Shown here: in pieces, positions 8,625-16,480 of the stretch
Numbering within the stretch: position 1 is the stretch's first letter
Layout: the number at the start of each line of letters is the position of its first letter
From: Verrucomicrobiota bacterium
GTDB lineage: Bacteria > Verrucomicrobiota > Verrucomicrobiia > Limisphaerales > AV2
Assembly: GCA_003219345.1 (NCBI GenBank)
Contig: QHOP01000362.1
Coordinates: 1-22,104 of the forward strand
Direction: 5' to 3'
Length of the DNA: 22,104 nt
The notes under the pieces: model-generated
The model's input: the letters and a program-made list of their open reading frames with translations, nothing else
Databases searched by the model: none
What the model was told of the DNA's origin: nothing
Position numbers and translations under genes: made by a program

Positions 8625-10100
8625 CTAGGGTGTTGCCTCATCGATCCGGCTGTGGCGCCTTCCGTAGCCGAAGTAAAAAAACAGCCCGATGAGCAGCCAG
8701 ACGAACAACCGTGCCCAGTTGGTCCAGCCAAGCCCATAAATCATCGCGCCGCACACAATGATGCCGAGCGTGGCTACGACAGGCAGCGCCGGCACGCGGA
8801 ATCCTCTTTCGAGGTCGGGTCGCCGCGATCTCATTATCCAAACACCCGCGCACACCAGAATGAATGCGAACAGGGTGCCGATGCTCGTCATCTCGCCGAC
8901 GACATCCTCCGGAATGAACGCCGCAAAAATGCCGGTGAAAACGAAAAAGAGCGCGTTCGATTTGTAGGGTGTCCTAAAACGTGGGTGGACATCGGAAAAG
9001 ATCTTCGGCACGAGGCCGTCGCGGCTCATTGAGTAAAAGACGCGCGACTGCCCGAGCAACATCACGAGAATAACGGAGGAGAATCCGGCAAGAATCGCCA
9101 CCGTCACCAATTTCGACAGCCACTCGTAATCGGTCATGTATTTGGTAATGGCGAACGCCACAGATGCTTCGCGACCATGGGTCCGGAAATCCTCGACGGT
9201 CGCTACGCCGCTCAGCACGTACGAAAACAGCACATACAACACGGTGCAGATGACCAGCGATCCGAGAATGCCAATCGGCATGTTGCGCTTTGGATTCTTG
9301 GCCTCTTGAGCGGCAGTTGAGACAGCGTCGAAGCCGATGTATGCAAAGAAGACCACGCCCGCGGCGCCCAGGATTCCCATGATCCCGCCATAATGGTGAA
9401 CGATGCCTTGCGGCGTCGTGTAGGTCGTCGGCGCTGGGATCAGCGGTGTGTGGTTCGCGGGATTCATGAATCCCCATCCGATTCCGATGACGAGCAGCAC
9501 GATGCTGACTTTCAGGACGACGATGAACCCATTGACGAACGCCGATTCCCTGGTGCCGCGTATCAGCAGTCCCGTGAGCAGCAGCAGGATGAATACCGCC
9601 GGTGTGTTCATCATGCCGTGCGCGCCGTTGGCGGCGGTCTCGAATGGCGAATGCGACCATGCGTATGGAATGCGCCAGCCAAACCAGTCAAGGACCCGAT
9701 TTGCGTACTCACTCCACGCGATGGCGACCGTTGCCGCACCCACCGCATATTCGAGGACCAAATCCCAGCCGATTATCCAAGCGATTAACTCGCCCATCGT
9801 CGCGTACGAGTACGTGTAGGCGCTGCCTGCCACCGGGATCATCGAGGCGAATTCGGCGTAGCACAGACCCGCAAACGTACAGCCAATACCGGCAACCATG
9901 AAAGCGAGCACGACCGACGGACCCGCGCGATCGGCGATCGCGGCCGCCGTTCGCACAAAGAGACCCGCTCCGATAATGGCGCCTATGCCCAGTGCGACGA
10001 GGTTCACTGGCCCGAGGGTGCGCTTGAGACTATGGCCGCCGGTTTCCTGCGCGTCCGCCATCAGCACGCTGAGGGGCTTTGTTGCGAATAGTTTGGCCAT
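8625..10100 (-). CDS. APC-superfamily amino-acid permease, cationic amino acid transporter (CAT) type
   Basis: This 491-residue inner-membrane secondary transporter has about 12 hydrophobic segments. TM1 carries GIGAIIGAGLF (38-48), the unwound substrate-binding glycine motif of the LeuT fold. CAT-group hallmarks follow: 'CYAEFASMIPVAGSAYTYSY', 'GELIAWIIGWDLVLEY', 'FFAYIGFDAVSTAAQEAKNP', and 'GQSRVFYSMSRDGLVP' in the TM8-TM9 region. The C-terminus is short and charged. The start is supported by a strong Shine-Dalgarno (10111-10118) and by alignment of MAKLFATKPL with the paralogue at 13472. It is the last of three consecutive permease genes, 50 nt after the middle one. Substrate specificity (basic or neutral amino acids) cannot be read from sequence alone. 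Confidence 0.93.
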   Translation of the reverse strand: MAKLFATKPLSVLMADAQETGGHSLKRTLGPVNLVALGIGAIIGAGLFVRTAAAIADRAGPSVVLAFMVAGIGCTFAGLCYAEFASMIPVAGSAYTYSYATMGELIAWIIGWDLVLEYAVGAATVAIAWSEYANRVLDWFGWRIPYAWSHSPFETAANGAHGMMNTPAVFILLLLTGLLIRGTRESAFVNGFIVVLKVSIVLLVIGIGWGFMNPANHTPLIPAPTTYTTPQGIVHHYGGIMGILGAAGVVFFAYIGFDAVSTAAQEAKNPKRNMPIGILGSLVICTVLYVLFSYVLSGVATVEDFRTHGREASVAFAITKYMTDYEWLSKLVTVAILAGFSSVILVMLLGQSRVFYSMSRDGLVPKIFSDVHPRFRTPYKSNALFFVFTGIFAAFIPEDVVGEMTSIGTLFAFILVCAGVWIMRSRRPDLERGFRVPALPVVATLGIIVCGAMIYGLGWTNWARLFVWLLIGLFFYFGYGRRHSRIDEATP

Positions 10101-10110
10101 GATTCGGTAT

Positions 10111-10118
10111 TCCTCCTT
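10111..10118 (-). promoter_or_regulatory. Strong Shine-Dalgarno (AAGGAGGA)
   Basis: AAGGAGGA on the minus strand lies 10 nt before the ATG at 10100. It is one of very few clear ribosome-binding sites in the window and fixes the start of the CAT-type permease. Confidence 0.8.
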
Positions 10119-10150
10119 CTATTAGTTCGTCTCGGGATGTTTGGATTTCA

Positions 10151-11812
10151 TTAAGTCGAATGGCTGCCTGACAAGTCACGGCTCGCGCGCTTCTTCCACA
10201 GAAAATAAACCGGCACGCCCGTCAGCACGATAATGAGCCCAGGCCATGTCGTTGCGGTTTGATACGCGAAGAGCACAAACAGAATCACGGCCGCCCCGAT
10301 GATGTAGAGCGCAGGAACAATCGGATAGCCAAAGGCACGATACGGTCTTTCGGCGTCGGGCCGCTTCGCGCGCAGCACATAGACTCCGGTGATGGTGAGG
10401 ATGTAAAAAATGAGCGCCGCCGAGATCACGTAGGTCAACAGATCGCCGTAGAGATTGCCATACGATATGGTGCCGTCTTTCGCCGTCTTGACTGTGCGCG
10501 GCAGAATATAAAACGCCGACCACGCCCCTTGAATCCACAAACCCCATGCCGGCACGTGAAAGCGATTCAAGTTGCCAGCCGATTTGAAAAACAATCCGTC
10601 ACGCGCCATGGCGTAGTAGGCGCGCGCGCCGGTCAGAATCAATCCGTTGTTGCAGCCGAAAGTCGAAACGATGATCGCAATCGCCATCGCCGCCGCGCCG
10701 AAGCCGGGAAAAATCACCTGCGCCGTCGCCGACGCCACGCGATCGCTCGGCGCGTGCTGGATGCCCATCGCGATGGGATCTGCGCGATATTCTTCAGCTG
10801 CCTTCACCGCCACGGCGTTCTGCGGGTCTTTCAGGTAGTTCGGGTCTTTCGCCGCCTGGTCGTCCACGGCTTTCACACCCGCGACTTTACCCGGCACACC
10901 TTCGAGCGGAAGCGTGACGAGGTAGGCGACGTTAGCGAGAAGGTAAAGCCCGATGACCATTCCCGTTCCGAGCGCGAGCGAGAGCGGCACGTTGCGGCGC
11001 GGATTTTTCACTTCGCCGGCAGTGAAGGTGATGTTGTTCCAGGCATCGGCTGAGAAAAGCGAGTTCGTTTGGGCGACACAGATGCCAACGAAAAGGCCGA
11101 ATGCGGTTGCCGCAGTCAAACCTTGGCCAACATCCTGAAGTGATCCGCGCACGGTCCAGAAGTCGCCGAAGTTTGCGCGTGCGATGTCACCTTGCCAGAC
11201 AAGCCCCACAATGATGCCGAGAACGATCAGCGCCGCCAGCGCTCCCGTTTTGGTCACGGTGAAAATATTTTGGACGAGCTTGCCCAGTTTCAGTCCGCGG
11301 GTATTCATCCATGTGAGCAGCGCGACCATTACGATTCCGACGAGTTGTGCCGTGGAGAGCGACAAGACGTATTTGGAACCGATGCGGATCGGTTCGATGA
11401 GATAACATTCTTGCGAAATGCCCGGCGCCAGCACGCCGACGTATTTGGCGAAGCCGACCGCGACTGCTGCAATCGTCGCCGTTTGAATCACGAGAAAGAG
11501 CGTCCAGCCGTAAAGAAACCCCCACAACGGTGAAAATGCTTCGCGCAGGTAAACGTATTGCCCGCCCGCCGTTGGCATCATCGCCGCCAGTTCGCCGTAG
11601 CTGAGGGAGGCCATCAGCGTCAGCAATCCAGTGATGACCCACACCACCAGCAGCCACCCCGGCGAGCCGACTTGCCGCGCAATGTCCGCCGACACAATGA
11701 AAATCCCAGAGCCGATCATGGAGCCGGCCACGATCATCGTTGAATCCAGCAGACCCAGTCCCTGGACGAACTTTCCCTCAGCCGAAGTGGAGACCGCAGC
11801 GGTGTCTGGCAT
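10151..11812 (-). CDS. APC-superfamily amino-acid permease, LAT/SteT-like, with a loop insertion
   Basis: This 553-residue multi-pass permease has TM1 with 'IVAGSMIGSGIFIVSADIAR', TM2-3 with 'LSYGELAAMMPTAGGQYVYLREAF', and 'FSADAWNNITFTAGEVKNPRRN' in the TM6-TM7 region. A late motif reads STFGCNNGLILTGARAYYAMARDGLFF in outline. These match the L-type/SteT-like amino-acid exchanger branch rather than the CAT branch of its two neighbours. It is longer than usual because about 50 charged residues (near 'KVAGVKAVDDQAAKDPNYLKD') interrupt the loop after the seventh hydrophobic segment, which in the LeuT fold is extracytoplasmic loop 4. It lies 97 nt after the upstream permease and 50 nt before the downstream one, so co-transcription is likely. 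No Shine-Dalgarno is seen. Confidence 0.92.
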   Translation of the reverse strand: MPDTAAVSTSAEGKFVQGLGLLDSTMIVAGSMIGSGIFIVSADIARQVGSPGWLLVVWVITGLLTLMASLSYGELAAMMPTAGGQYVYLREAFSPLWGFLYGWTLFLVIQTATIAAVAVGFAKYVGVLAPGISQECYLIEPIRIGSKYVLSLSTAQLVGIVMVALLTWMNTRGLKLGKLVQNIFTVTKTGALAALIVLGIIVGLVWQGDIARANFGDFWTVRGSLQDVGQGLTAATAFGLFVGICVAQTNSLFSADAWNNITFTAGEVKNPRRNVPLSLALGTGMVIGLYLLANVAYLVTLPLEGVPGKVAGVKAVDDQAAKDPNYLKDPQNAVAVKAAEEYRADPIAMGIQHAPSDRVASATAQVIFPGFGAAAMAIAIIVSTFGCNNGLILTGARAYYAMARDGLFFKSAGNLNRFHVPAWGLWIQGAWSAFYILPRTVKTAKDGTISYGNLYGDLLTYVISAALIFYILTITGVYVLRAKRPDAERPYRAFGYPIVPALYIIGAAVILFVLFAYQTATTWPGLIIVLTGVPVYFLWKKRASRDLSGSHST

Positions 11813-11909
11813 AGGTTGGCCTGGTGATGATTCGGCCGACTATCGGCGCGGAGTTAAGCACCACGCAATCCTGCCGCGCAACCCTAAAGTGGCGGCGTTC
11901 ACAGATCAT

Positions 11910-13472
11910 TTATCCGTCCGCTGATCGTGCCCGGGTTGCGTCGCCCGGCTGATTCAATCGGCTTCGGCGGAAGCCGTAGAGGAAGTAGAAAACCAATCCG
12001 CCAGCCAGCCAGTAAACAAAACGCTTCCAGGTCTTCTGCGGCTGCTCCACCATCAAATAGCCGCATGTAAAAATCGCCAGGAGCGGCACCCAGGGAACGA
12101 ACGGTGTGCGGAACGGGCGAGGCCGATTCGGATCCGTGCGCCTCAGGATCACGACACCTGCCGCCACGAGCACAAACGCGAACAGCGTCCCGATATTGCA
12201 CAGTTCGACAACTTCATCGATGTTCGTCACCGCAGCAAAGCCTGCCACAAATATTCCGGTCAGAATGGTCGTGATGTGCGGTGTCCGGTATTTCGGGTGC
12301 ACGCGCGCCGCCCACGACGGCAGGAGTCCATCGCGCGCCATCGAGAAGAAAATGCGCGGCTGGCCGATTTGAAAGACCACCAGCACCGACGTCGTCGCGA
12401 AGACCGCGCCAAACGAGATGAGCCCGGCGGTCCAATTCATGCCGCGCAAGGAAAAGGCCTTGGCTAACGGATCGGCCACCTCGCTGAATTGCTTCCAACT
12501 GACCATCCCCGTGAGAACCAACGCAACGGCGATGTAGATGACCGTGCAGACGATCAGGCTGGCGATGATGCCGATGGGCATGTTGCGTTGCGGATTGCGC
12601 GTTTCCTCAGCCGCCGTGGACACGGCATCAAATCCAATGTACGCAAAGAAAATGCTGGCTGCTGCGTTCGAAATCCCGGCGAAGCCGTTCGGCGCGAAGG
12701 GCGTCCAGTTTGCCGGCTTCACGTAAAACGCGCCCACCGCGATGAAGACACCAATGATGCCCAGTTTCAACAGCACCATGGCCGAGTTGAATCCCGCGCT
12801 CTCACGAATGCCGCGAACCAGGACCCACGTGATCAACGCGACGATGAGCACCGCGGGCAGATTGAATACGATGGGAACTCCGAGAATTCTCGGCGCTTGC
12901 GCCAGCGCCTCATGGCCGCGCCACACGGCGTCGCCGAGTGTGCCCAGGTCAACTCCCAGGCTTTTTGCCTCCGCGACCTTGTGCGCCGCCTGGATCGCTG
13001 ATCGGAGGTCTGTCCCCAGCCAGAGCGGCCACGGCATATCGAATCCCTTCAAGAGGCTCTGAAAGTAATCCGACCAGGAGATCGCCACCGCCACGTTCCC
13101 CACCGCGTATTCCAGAATCAGGTCCCACCCGATGATCCAGGCGATCAGTTCGCCCAGCGTTGCGTAGGAATAGGTGTACGCCGAGCCGGAGACGGGCACC
13201 ATCGCCGCGAATTCGGAATAACACAGCGCCGCGAATCCGCAGGCCACCGCGACCAGCACGAACGACACCACCAATGCCGGGCCCGCGCCGGTGTGGCCGG
13301 CTCCGCCGGCGGCCGCCGTGCCAATGGTTGAAAAAATCCCCGCGCCGATAATGGCGCCCACCCCCAGCAACGTCAGGTGCACCGGCCCCAAAGTCCGCTT
13401 CAATCGTTGTTCCGGGTGTGCCGTTTCACCCAGGAGAGTGTCCAGCGGCTTGGTGCGAAAAAGAGAGCGCAT
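11910..13472 (-). CDS. APC-superfamily amino-acid permease, CAT type, second copy
   Basis: This is a CAT-type permease of about 520 residues and a clear paralogue of the gene at 8625-10100. Both share 'KRTLGPV', the TM1 glycine motif (GVGAIIGAGIF here), 'CYSEFAAMVPVSGSAYTYSY', 'FFAYIGFDAVSTAAEETRNPQRN' and a TM12 ending in 'FYFLYGFRRSR'. I chose ATG at 13472 because MRSLFRTKPLDTLL then aligns with the paralogue's MAKLFATKPLSVLM; an in-frame ATG at 13490 adds six residues. A loop near residues 150-200 (DLRSAIQAAHKVAEAKSLGVD) is longer than in the paralogue. It is the first gene of the permease trio. The likely role is amino-acid uptake; the substrate is unknown. Confidence 0.93.
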   Translation of the reverse strand: MRSLFRTKPLDTLLGETAHPEQRLKRTLGPVHLTLLGVGAIIGAGIFSTIGTAAAGGAGHTGAGPALVVSFVLVAVACGFAALCYSEFAAMVPVSGSAYTYSYATLGELIAWIIGWDLILEYAVGNVAVAISWSDYFQSLLKGFDMPWPLWLGTDLRSAIQAAHKVAEAKSLGVDLGTLGDAVWRGHEALAQAPRILGVPIVFNLPAVLIVALITWVLVRGIRESAGFNSAMVLLKLGIIGVFIAVGAFYVKPANWTPFAPNGFAGISNAAASIFFAYIGFDAVSTAAEETRNPQRNMPIGIIASLIVCTVIYIAVALVLTGMVSWKQFSEVADPLAKAFSLRGMNWTAGLISFGAVFATTSVLVVFQIGQPRIFFSMARDGLLPSWAARVHPKYRTPHITTILTGIFVAGFAAVTNIDEVVELCNIGTLFAFVLVAAGVVILRRTDPNRPRPFRTPFVPWVPLLAIFTCGYLMVEQPQKTWKRFVYWLAGGLVFYFLYGFRRSRLNQPGDATRARSADG

Positions 13473-13609
13473 GGTCCGTCGGTCGCGCATGGGAAACCGG
13501 CCTCGATTATTTTACAGAACCAGTCCCCTGCCCTGCGGCGGGGCACGCAGGCCAAACGCACGTAGGGCGCAGGAACCTGGAACCAGCGAGGGGACAAAGA
13601 GGACCGAAA

Positions 13610-14416
13610 TCAGCGCCGATAATACGGGTCAAAAAAAAGCCTCTGCTGACCGGCGGTCTGGATGTCCCGAACTTTACGATCCTTCATCGCCTCGAGATGT
13701 GCGTCGATAAACCCGACGTTGACCCGGCCGTCGTGAACGAGGAAATGCCCGTTGAGCGCAGTGCCCTGCGGTTTGAAGCTGGCGTTTCGCATCGTCGCCG
13801 GGTCTTCATTGACCAGCAGAATCTTCTGCATGGGACTGATCACGTTGGCGATTTTCACGCCTTCGGGAAAGGCCATGGTCAAATCGGTCGTCGGGTCCAG
13901 TTCCTCGTTCATGCTGAAGTTGACGCGCAGCGCCTCGCCCAGCGGTCCCGTACTGGGGCAACGATAGACGCGGAACGTCCCGGCATAGCTGTCGCGATGC
14001 GGCAGGATCCGCGGCAGGCCCGTAGCGTGACTGAAAATGGAGCCGGATTCGGCGTGGAACCCGAAACCGGGGTTCTTCCACAGGTCGGGGTTGTTGGGAT
14101 CGACCGTGGGCTGGCCGCCGAAGACCCAGTCCGGTTGCCAGTTTCGATCCACATCGCCGGGCCAGGGCAGATAATCACTGTTGTCGTCCGCATACAGCGT
14201 CATGGCCAGGGCAATCTGGCGCATATTGTTTCGACAGACTGACGACCGGCCCTGCTCCTTCGCCTTGGTGAGCGCGGGCACGAGCAAAGCGGCCAGGATG
14301 GTCACGATAACGATGACGAGGAGCAACTCGATTAATGTGAAGCCAGCCGGGACGCGTGCAGAAGGAGCAACGCGTTGACGCGATGAACTGCGCATTCGCA
14401 AAGCGGCGGGTTGCAT
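13610..14416 (-). CDS. Prepilin-like secreted protein with degenerate H-X9-DG motif
   Basis: This protein of about 268 residues has a type IV prepilin leader: basic N-terminus, then PAG|FTLIELLLVIVIVTILAALL, with Glu at +5 after the predicted cleavage. The body (VCRNNMRQIALAMTLYADDN) follows the family typical of Planctomycetes and Verrucomicrobia. The C-terminal motif reads HDGRVNVGFIDA, so the usual H-X9-DG has become H-X9-DA. I start at ATG 14416; the frame stays open upstream to 14602, but those residues look non-coding and overlap the neighbour. It is a tandem paralogue of 14583-15413, sharing long stretches such as 'NFSMNEELDPTTDLT' and 'ILLVNEDPATMRNASFKP'. Probably a processed envelope or surface protein; the exact role is unknown. 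Confidence 0.9.
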   Translation of the reverse strand: MQPAALRMRSSSRQRVAPSARVPAGFTLIELLLVIVIVTILAALLVPALTKAKEQGRSSVCRNNMRQIALAMTLYADDNSDYLPWPGDVDRNWQPDWVFGGQPTVDPNNPDLWKNPGFGFHAESGSIFSHATGLPRILPHRDSYAGTFRVYRCPSTGPLGEALRVNFSMNEELDPTTDLTMAFPEGVKIANVISPMQKILLVNEDPATMRNASFKPQGTALNGHFLVHDGRVNVGFIDAHLEAMKDRKVRDIQTAGQQRLFFDPYYRR

Positions 14417-14582
14417 TTTCGTATGGGCTTTGTTCGGACTTCGACTGACTATCCAATGAAACCCGATTTTGTGCAAGTGACGTTTTGGAGACGAATACAG
14501 GATATGTGAACCCGCGCCACCACTGATCGAACCCGCTCTGGGTCGCAGAAACAACGCAAGATGAAGGCGCGTTGAGGCCGTT

Positions 14583-15413
14583 CTAACGATAGAACGGATC
14601 AAAATAAATCTTCTGCTGAACGCCGGTCTGAATTTCCCGCACCTGCTTGTCCTTCATCGTTTCGATGTGACCGTCGGCGAAACCGATGTTGATCCGCCCG
14701 TTGTGGGTGATAAAGCGGCCATTGATGGCCGTGCCGTCCGGTTTGAAACTGGCGTTGCGCATGGTCGCCGGGTCCTCGTTGACGAGCAGAATTTTTTGTG
14801 TCGGATTGACCACGCTGGTGACTTTAACGCCGGCTGGACCCACTTTCGTCAGATCGGTCGTCGGATCCAACTCTTCGTTCATGCTGAAATTCACGCGTTG
14901 TGCCAGGCCGATCGCGCCGGTGCTCGGACACCGATACACCGGATAGATCTTGTTCGTGCTGCCCATTTCGTAGCGCGCCGTCGAGCCGCCCTGAAAATAC
15001 ACCGCGCGCTCCACGCGCGGAAGCCCTGTCGCGTAAGCGAAGATCGAGCCGCCTTCGGCGTGAAAACCGTACCCGGAATTGTTCCACATCTTGGGGTTGG
15101 TAGCATAAGTGTTGTCCTGGCCCCCGAAAACCCAGTCCGGTTGCCAATCCCGATCCACCTCGCCCGGCCATGGGATATAATCGTTGTTGTCGTCCGCATA
15201 CATGATCATCGCCAGGTTGATCTGCCGCATGTTGCTTTTGCACGCCACCGACCGACCTTGCTCTTTAGCCTTGGACAAGGCAGGAAGCAACAACGCGGCC
15301 AGGATCGCAATGATGGCAATCACCACCAGCAGCTCGATCAGAGTAAAACCGCCCGCGCCGCGATGCGCGCGCTGTCCAAGGCCGGGCGCCAGGCTGTTGA
15401 AGGTTGCTGCCAT
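14583..15413 (-). CDS. Prepilin-like secreted protein with H-X9-DG motif
   Basis: This 276-residue protein has a short basic leader, then GAGG|FTLIELLVVIAIIAILAALL with Glu at +5, the signature cut and N-methylated by the prepilin peptidase. It then has the SKAKEQGRSVACKSNMRQINLAMIMYADD-type segment (truncated here: AKEQGRSVACKSNMRQ). The C-terminus carries HNGRINIGFADG, an intact H-X9-DG motif of the prepilin-processing-associated family (TIGR04294). It differs from its tandem paralogue by a short insertion (about 'VERAVYFQGGSTARYEM'). It stops 166 nt before the paralogue's start. These proteins are numerous in Planctomycetes and Verrucomicrobia and their individual functions are mostly unknown. 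Confidence 0.92.
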   Translation of the reverse strand: MAATFNSLAPGLGQRAHRGAGGFTLIELLVVIAIIAILAALLLPALSKAKEQGRSVACKSNMRQINLAMIMYADDNNDYIPWPGEVDRDWQPDWVFGGQDNTYATNPKMWNNSGYGFHAEGGSIFAYATGLPRVERAVYFQGGSTARYEMGSTNKIYPVYRCPSTGAIGLAQRVNFSMNEELDPTTDLTKVGPAGVKVTSVVNPTQKILLVNEDPATMRNASFKPDGTAINGRFITHNGRINIGFADGHIETMKDKQVREIQTGVQQKIYFDPFYR

Positions 15414-15671
15414 ATCGTCGAACCGGCATCAGTTTCTCTCCGTCCCCGCCTAGGATGATCGAAATCAAACGGCCCGGCAACTGTGCGTTTCAAGGCACAC
15501 GTGAAATAGTCCGATGCAACCTTCCATTCCCGACCGACTCCGCCAGCAACTGCTCCATCTCCGCCCGCGGGCCCGCTATCACGTCAATCATTTCAAAATC
15601 GAGTTGTGACAGGGCCAGCTTCCGCGTTGACCCTGAATCCTGGACGCCAGCGGAAGTGCGCCCTCCGGGCT

Positions 15672-16382
15672 TCATCGCGGCCGGATCAATATCTCCTCGA
15701 CGATGGCTCGCGGCGGCAGATGGATCGCCAGCAACGCGCACTCGGCGACCTCCTCGGACTGGAGCATCCGGGCGCGTGCTTCAGCCGTCGGCGGGTTCGG
15801 GCGTTTCTCTAACAGCGGCGTGTCGATGTCGCCGGGAAAAATCGCGCAGGCGCGGACACCGTTGCCCCGCTCTTCGGCGTTGATGGATTGCGTCAGACCG
15901 GCGAGACCGAACTTGGACATCACGTAAGCCGGGCCGGCTTTCGGACTCGCTTGTTTGCCGGCGTCGGAAACGATGTTGATGATGGTGCCGCTTTGGCGCG
16001 CGCGCATCTGCGGCAGAAACGCTTGCACGCAGTAATAGGCGCCGCTCAGGTTCGTCTGGATCATCGCGTGGTAATCTTCCAATGACAACACTTCGAGCGC
16101 GCGCTTCGGCGCGTTGGTTCCCGCGGCATTCACCAATACTTCCACTTCCTTGAACTCCGTGAGTACGCGTTTCGCCATTCTCCCGACGGCATTGGCATCG
16201 CCGATGTCGCACGGGCAAACGAGCAGATTTGGGGACTGCTTGCCCGCGAGCTTGACGGTCTCGCGCAACGCAGCTTCTCTCCGACCGACCAGCGCGACTT
16301 CCCAGTCCTGTTTTGCCAGTGCCAGGGCAATGGCCTGACCTACGCCGCTGCCGGCACCGGTGATGACCGCTGTTCTGTGCAT
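15672..16382 (-). CDS. Short-chain dehydrogenase/reductase (SDR)
   Basis: This 236-residue classical SDR is a cytoplasmic NAD(P)-dependent oxidoreductase. A Rossmann glycine motif TGAGSGVG spans residues 8-15. NAAG is at 85-88, and the catalytic set N111, S139, Y153 and K157 (YVMSK) is complete. R34-R35 after the second strand suggests NADP(H) preference. After the active site, 'FPGDIDTPLLEKRP' is the usual substrate-loop region. The length is normal for the family. The substrate is not predictable; SDRs of this sort often reduce 3-oxoacyl or sugar substrates. It lies upstream of nothing obviously co-transcribed: 258 nt separate it from the prepilin gene, and a repeat-rich spacer of 92 nt separates it from the oxidoreductase before it. 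Confidence 0.93.
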   Translation of the reverse strand: MHRTAVITGAGSGVGQAIALALAKQDWEVALVGRREAALRETVKLAGKQSPNLLVCPCDIGDANAVGRMAKRVLTEFKEVEVLVNAAGTNAPKRALEVLSLEDYHAMIQTNLSGAYYCVQAFLPQMRARQSGTIINIVSDAGKQASPKAGPAYVMSKFGLAGLTQSINAEERGNGVRACAIFPGDIDTPLLEKRPNPPTAEARARMLQSEEVAECALLAIHLPPRAIVEEILIRPR

Positions 16383-16480
16383 AAATCAATACCCGAATAA
16401 CCGATTACCGAAGCCCGAAACAAATCCGAAAGCCGAAGAAAACTTTCCGCATCGGCCGCGCGCTTCGGATTTCGTCATTC
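16383..16480. repeat. Dispersed intergenic repeat between SDR and Gfo/Idh genes
   Basis: The spacer is built from CCGAA/TTCGG words. CGAAGCCCGAAA (16409-16420) and TTCGGATTTCG (16464-16474) are both found, in one orientation or the other, in the spacer near 2371-2388. AATCCGAA and TTCGGATT face each other and could pair. The right edge contains the stop codon of the Gfo/Idh gene (minus strand GGAATGACGAAATCC). No mobile-element gene is visible. Confidence 0.6.

Noticed and set aside
13491..13609. A possible promoter (TAAAAT near 13509-13514, minus strand) before the first permease
   Set aside because: No -35 hexamer at a normal distance was found, so the -10 match alone is not enough.
15514..15609. 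A 31-codon plus-strand frame (MQPSIPDRLRQQLLHLRPRA...) between the prepilin and SDR genes
   Set aside because: It is short, has no ribosome-binding site and no recognisable family. The opposite strand also has an open frame here, so neither is supported. It may be a gene remnant.
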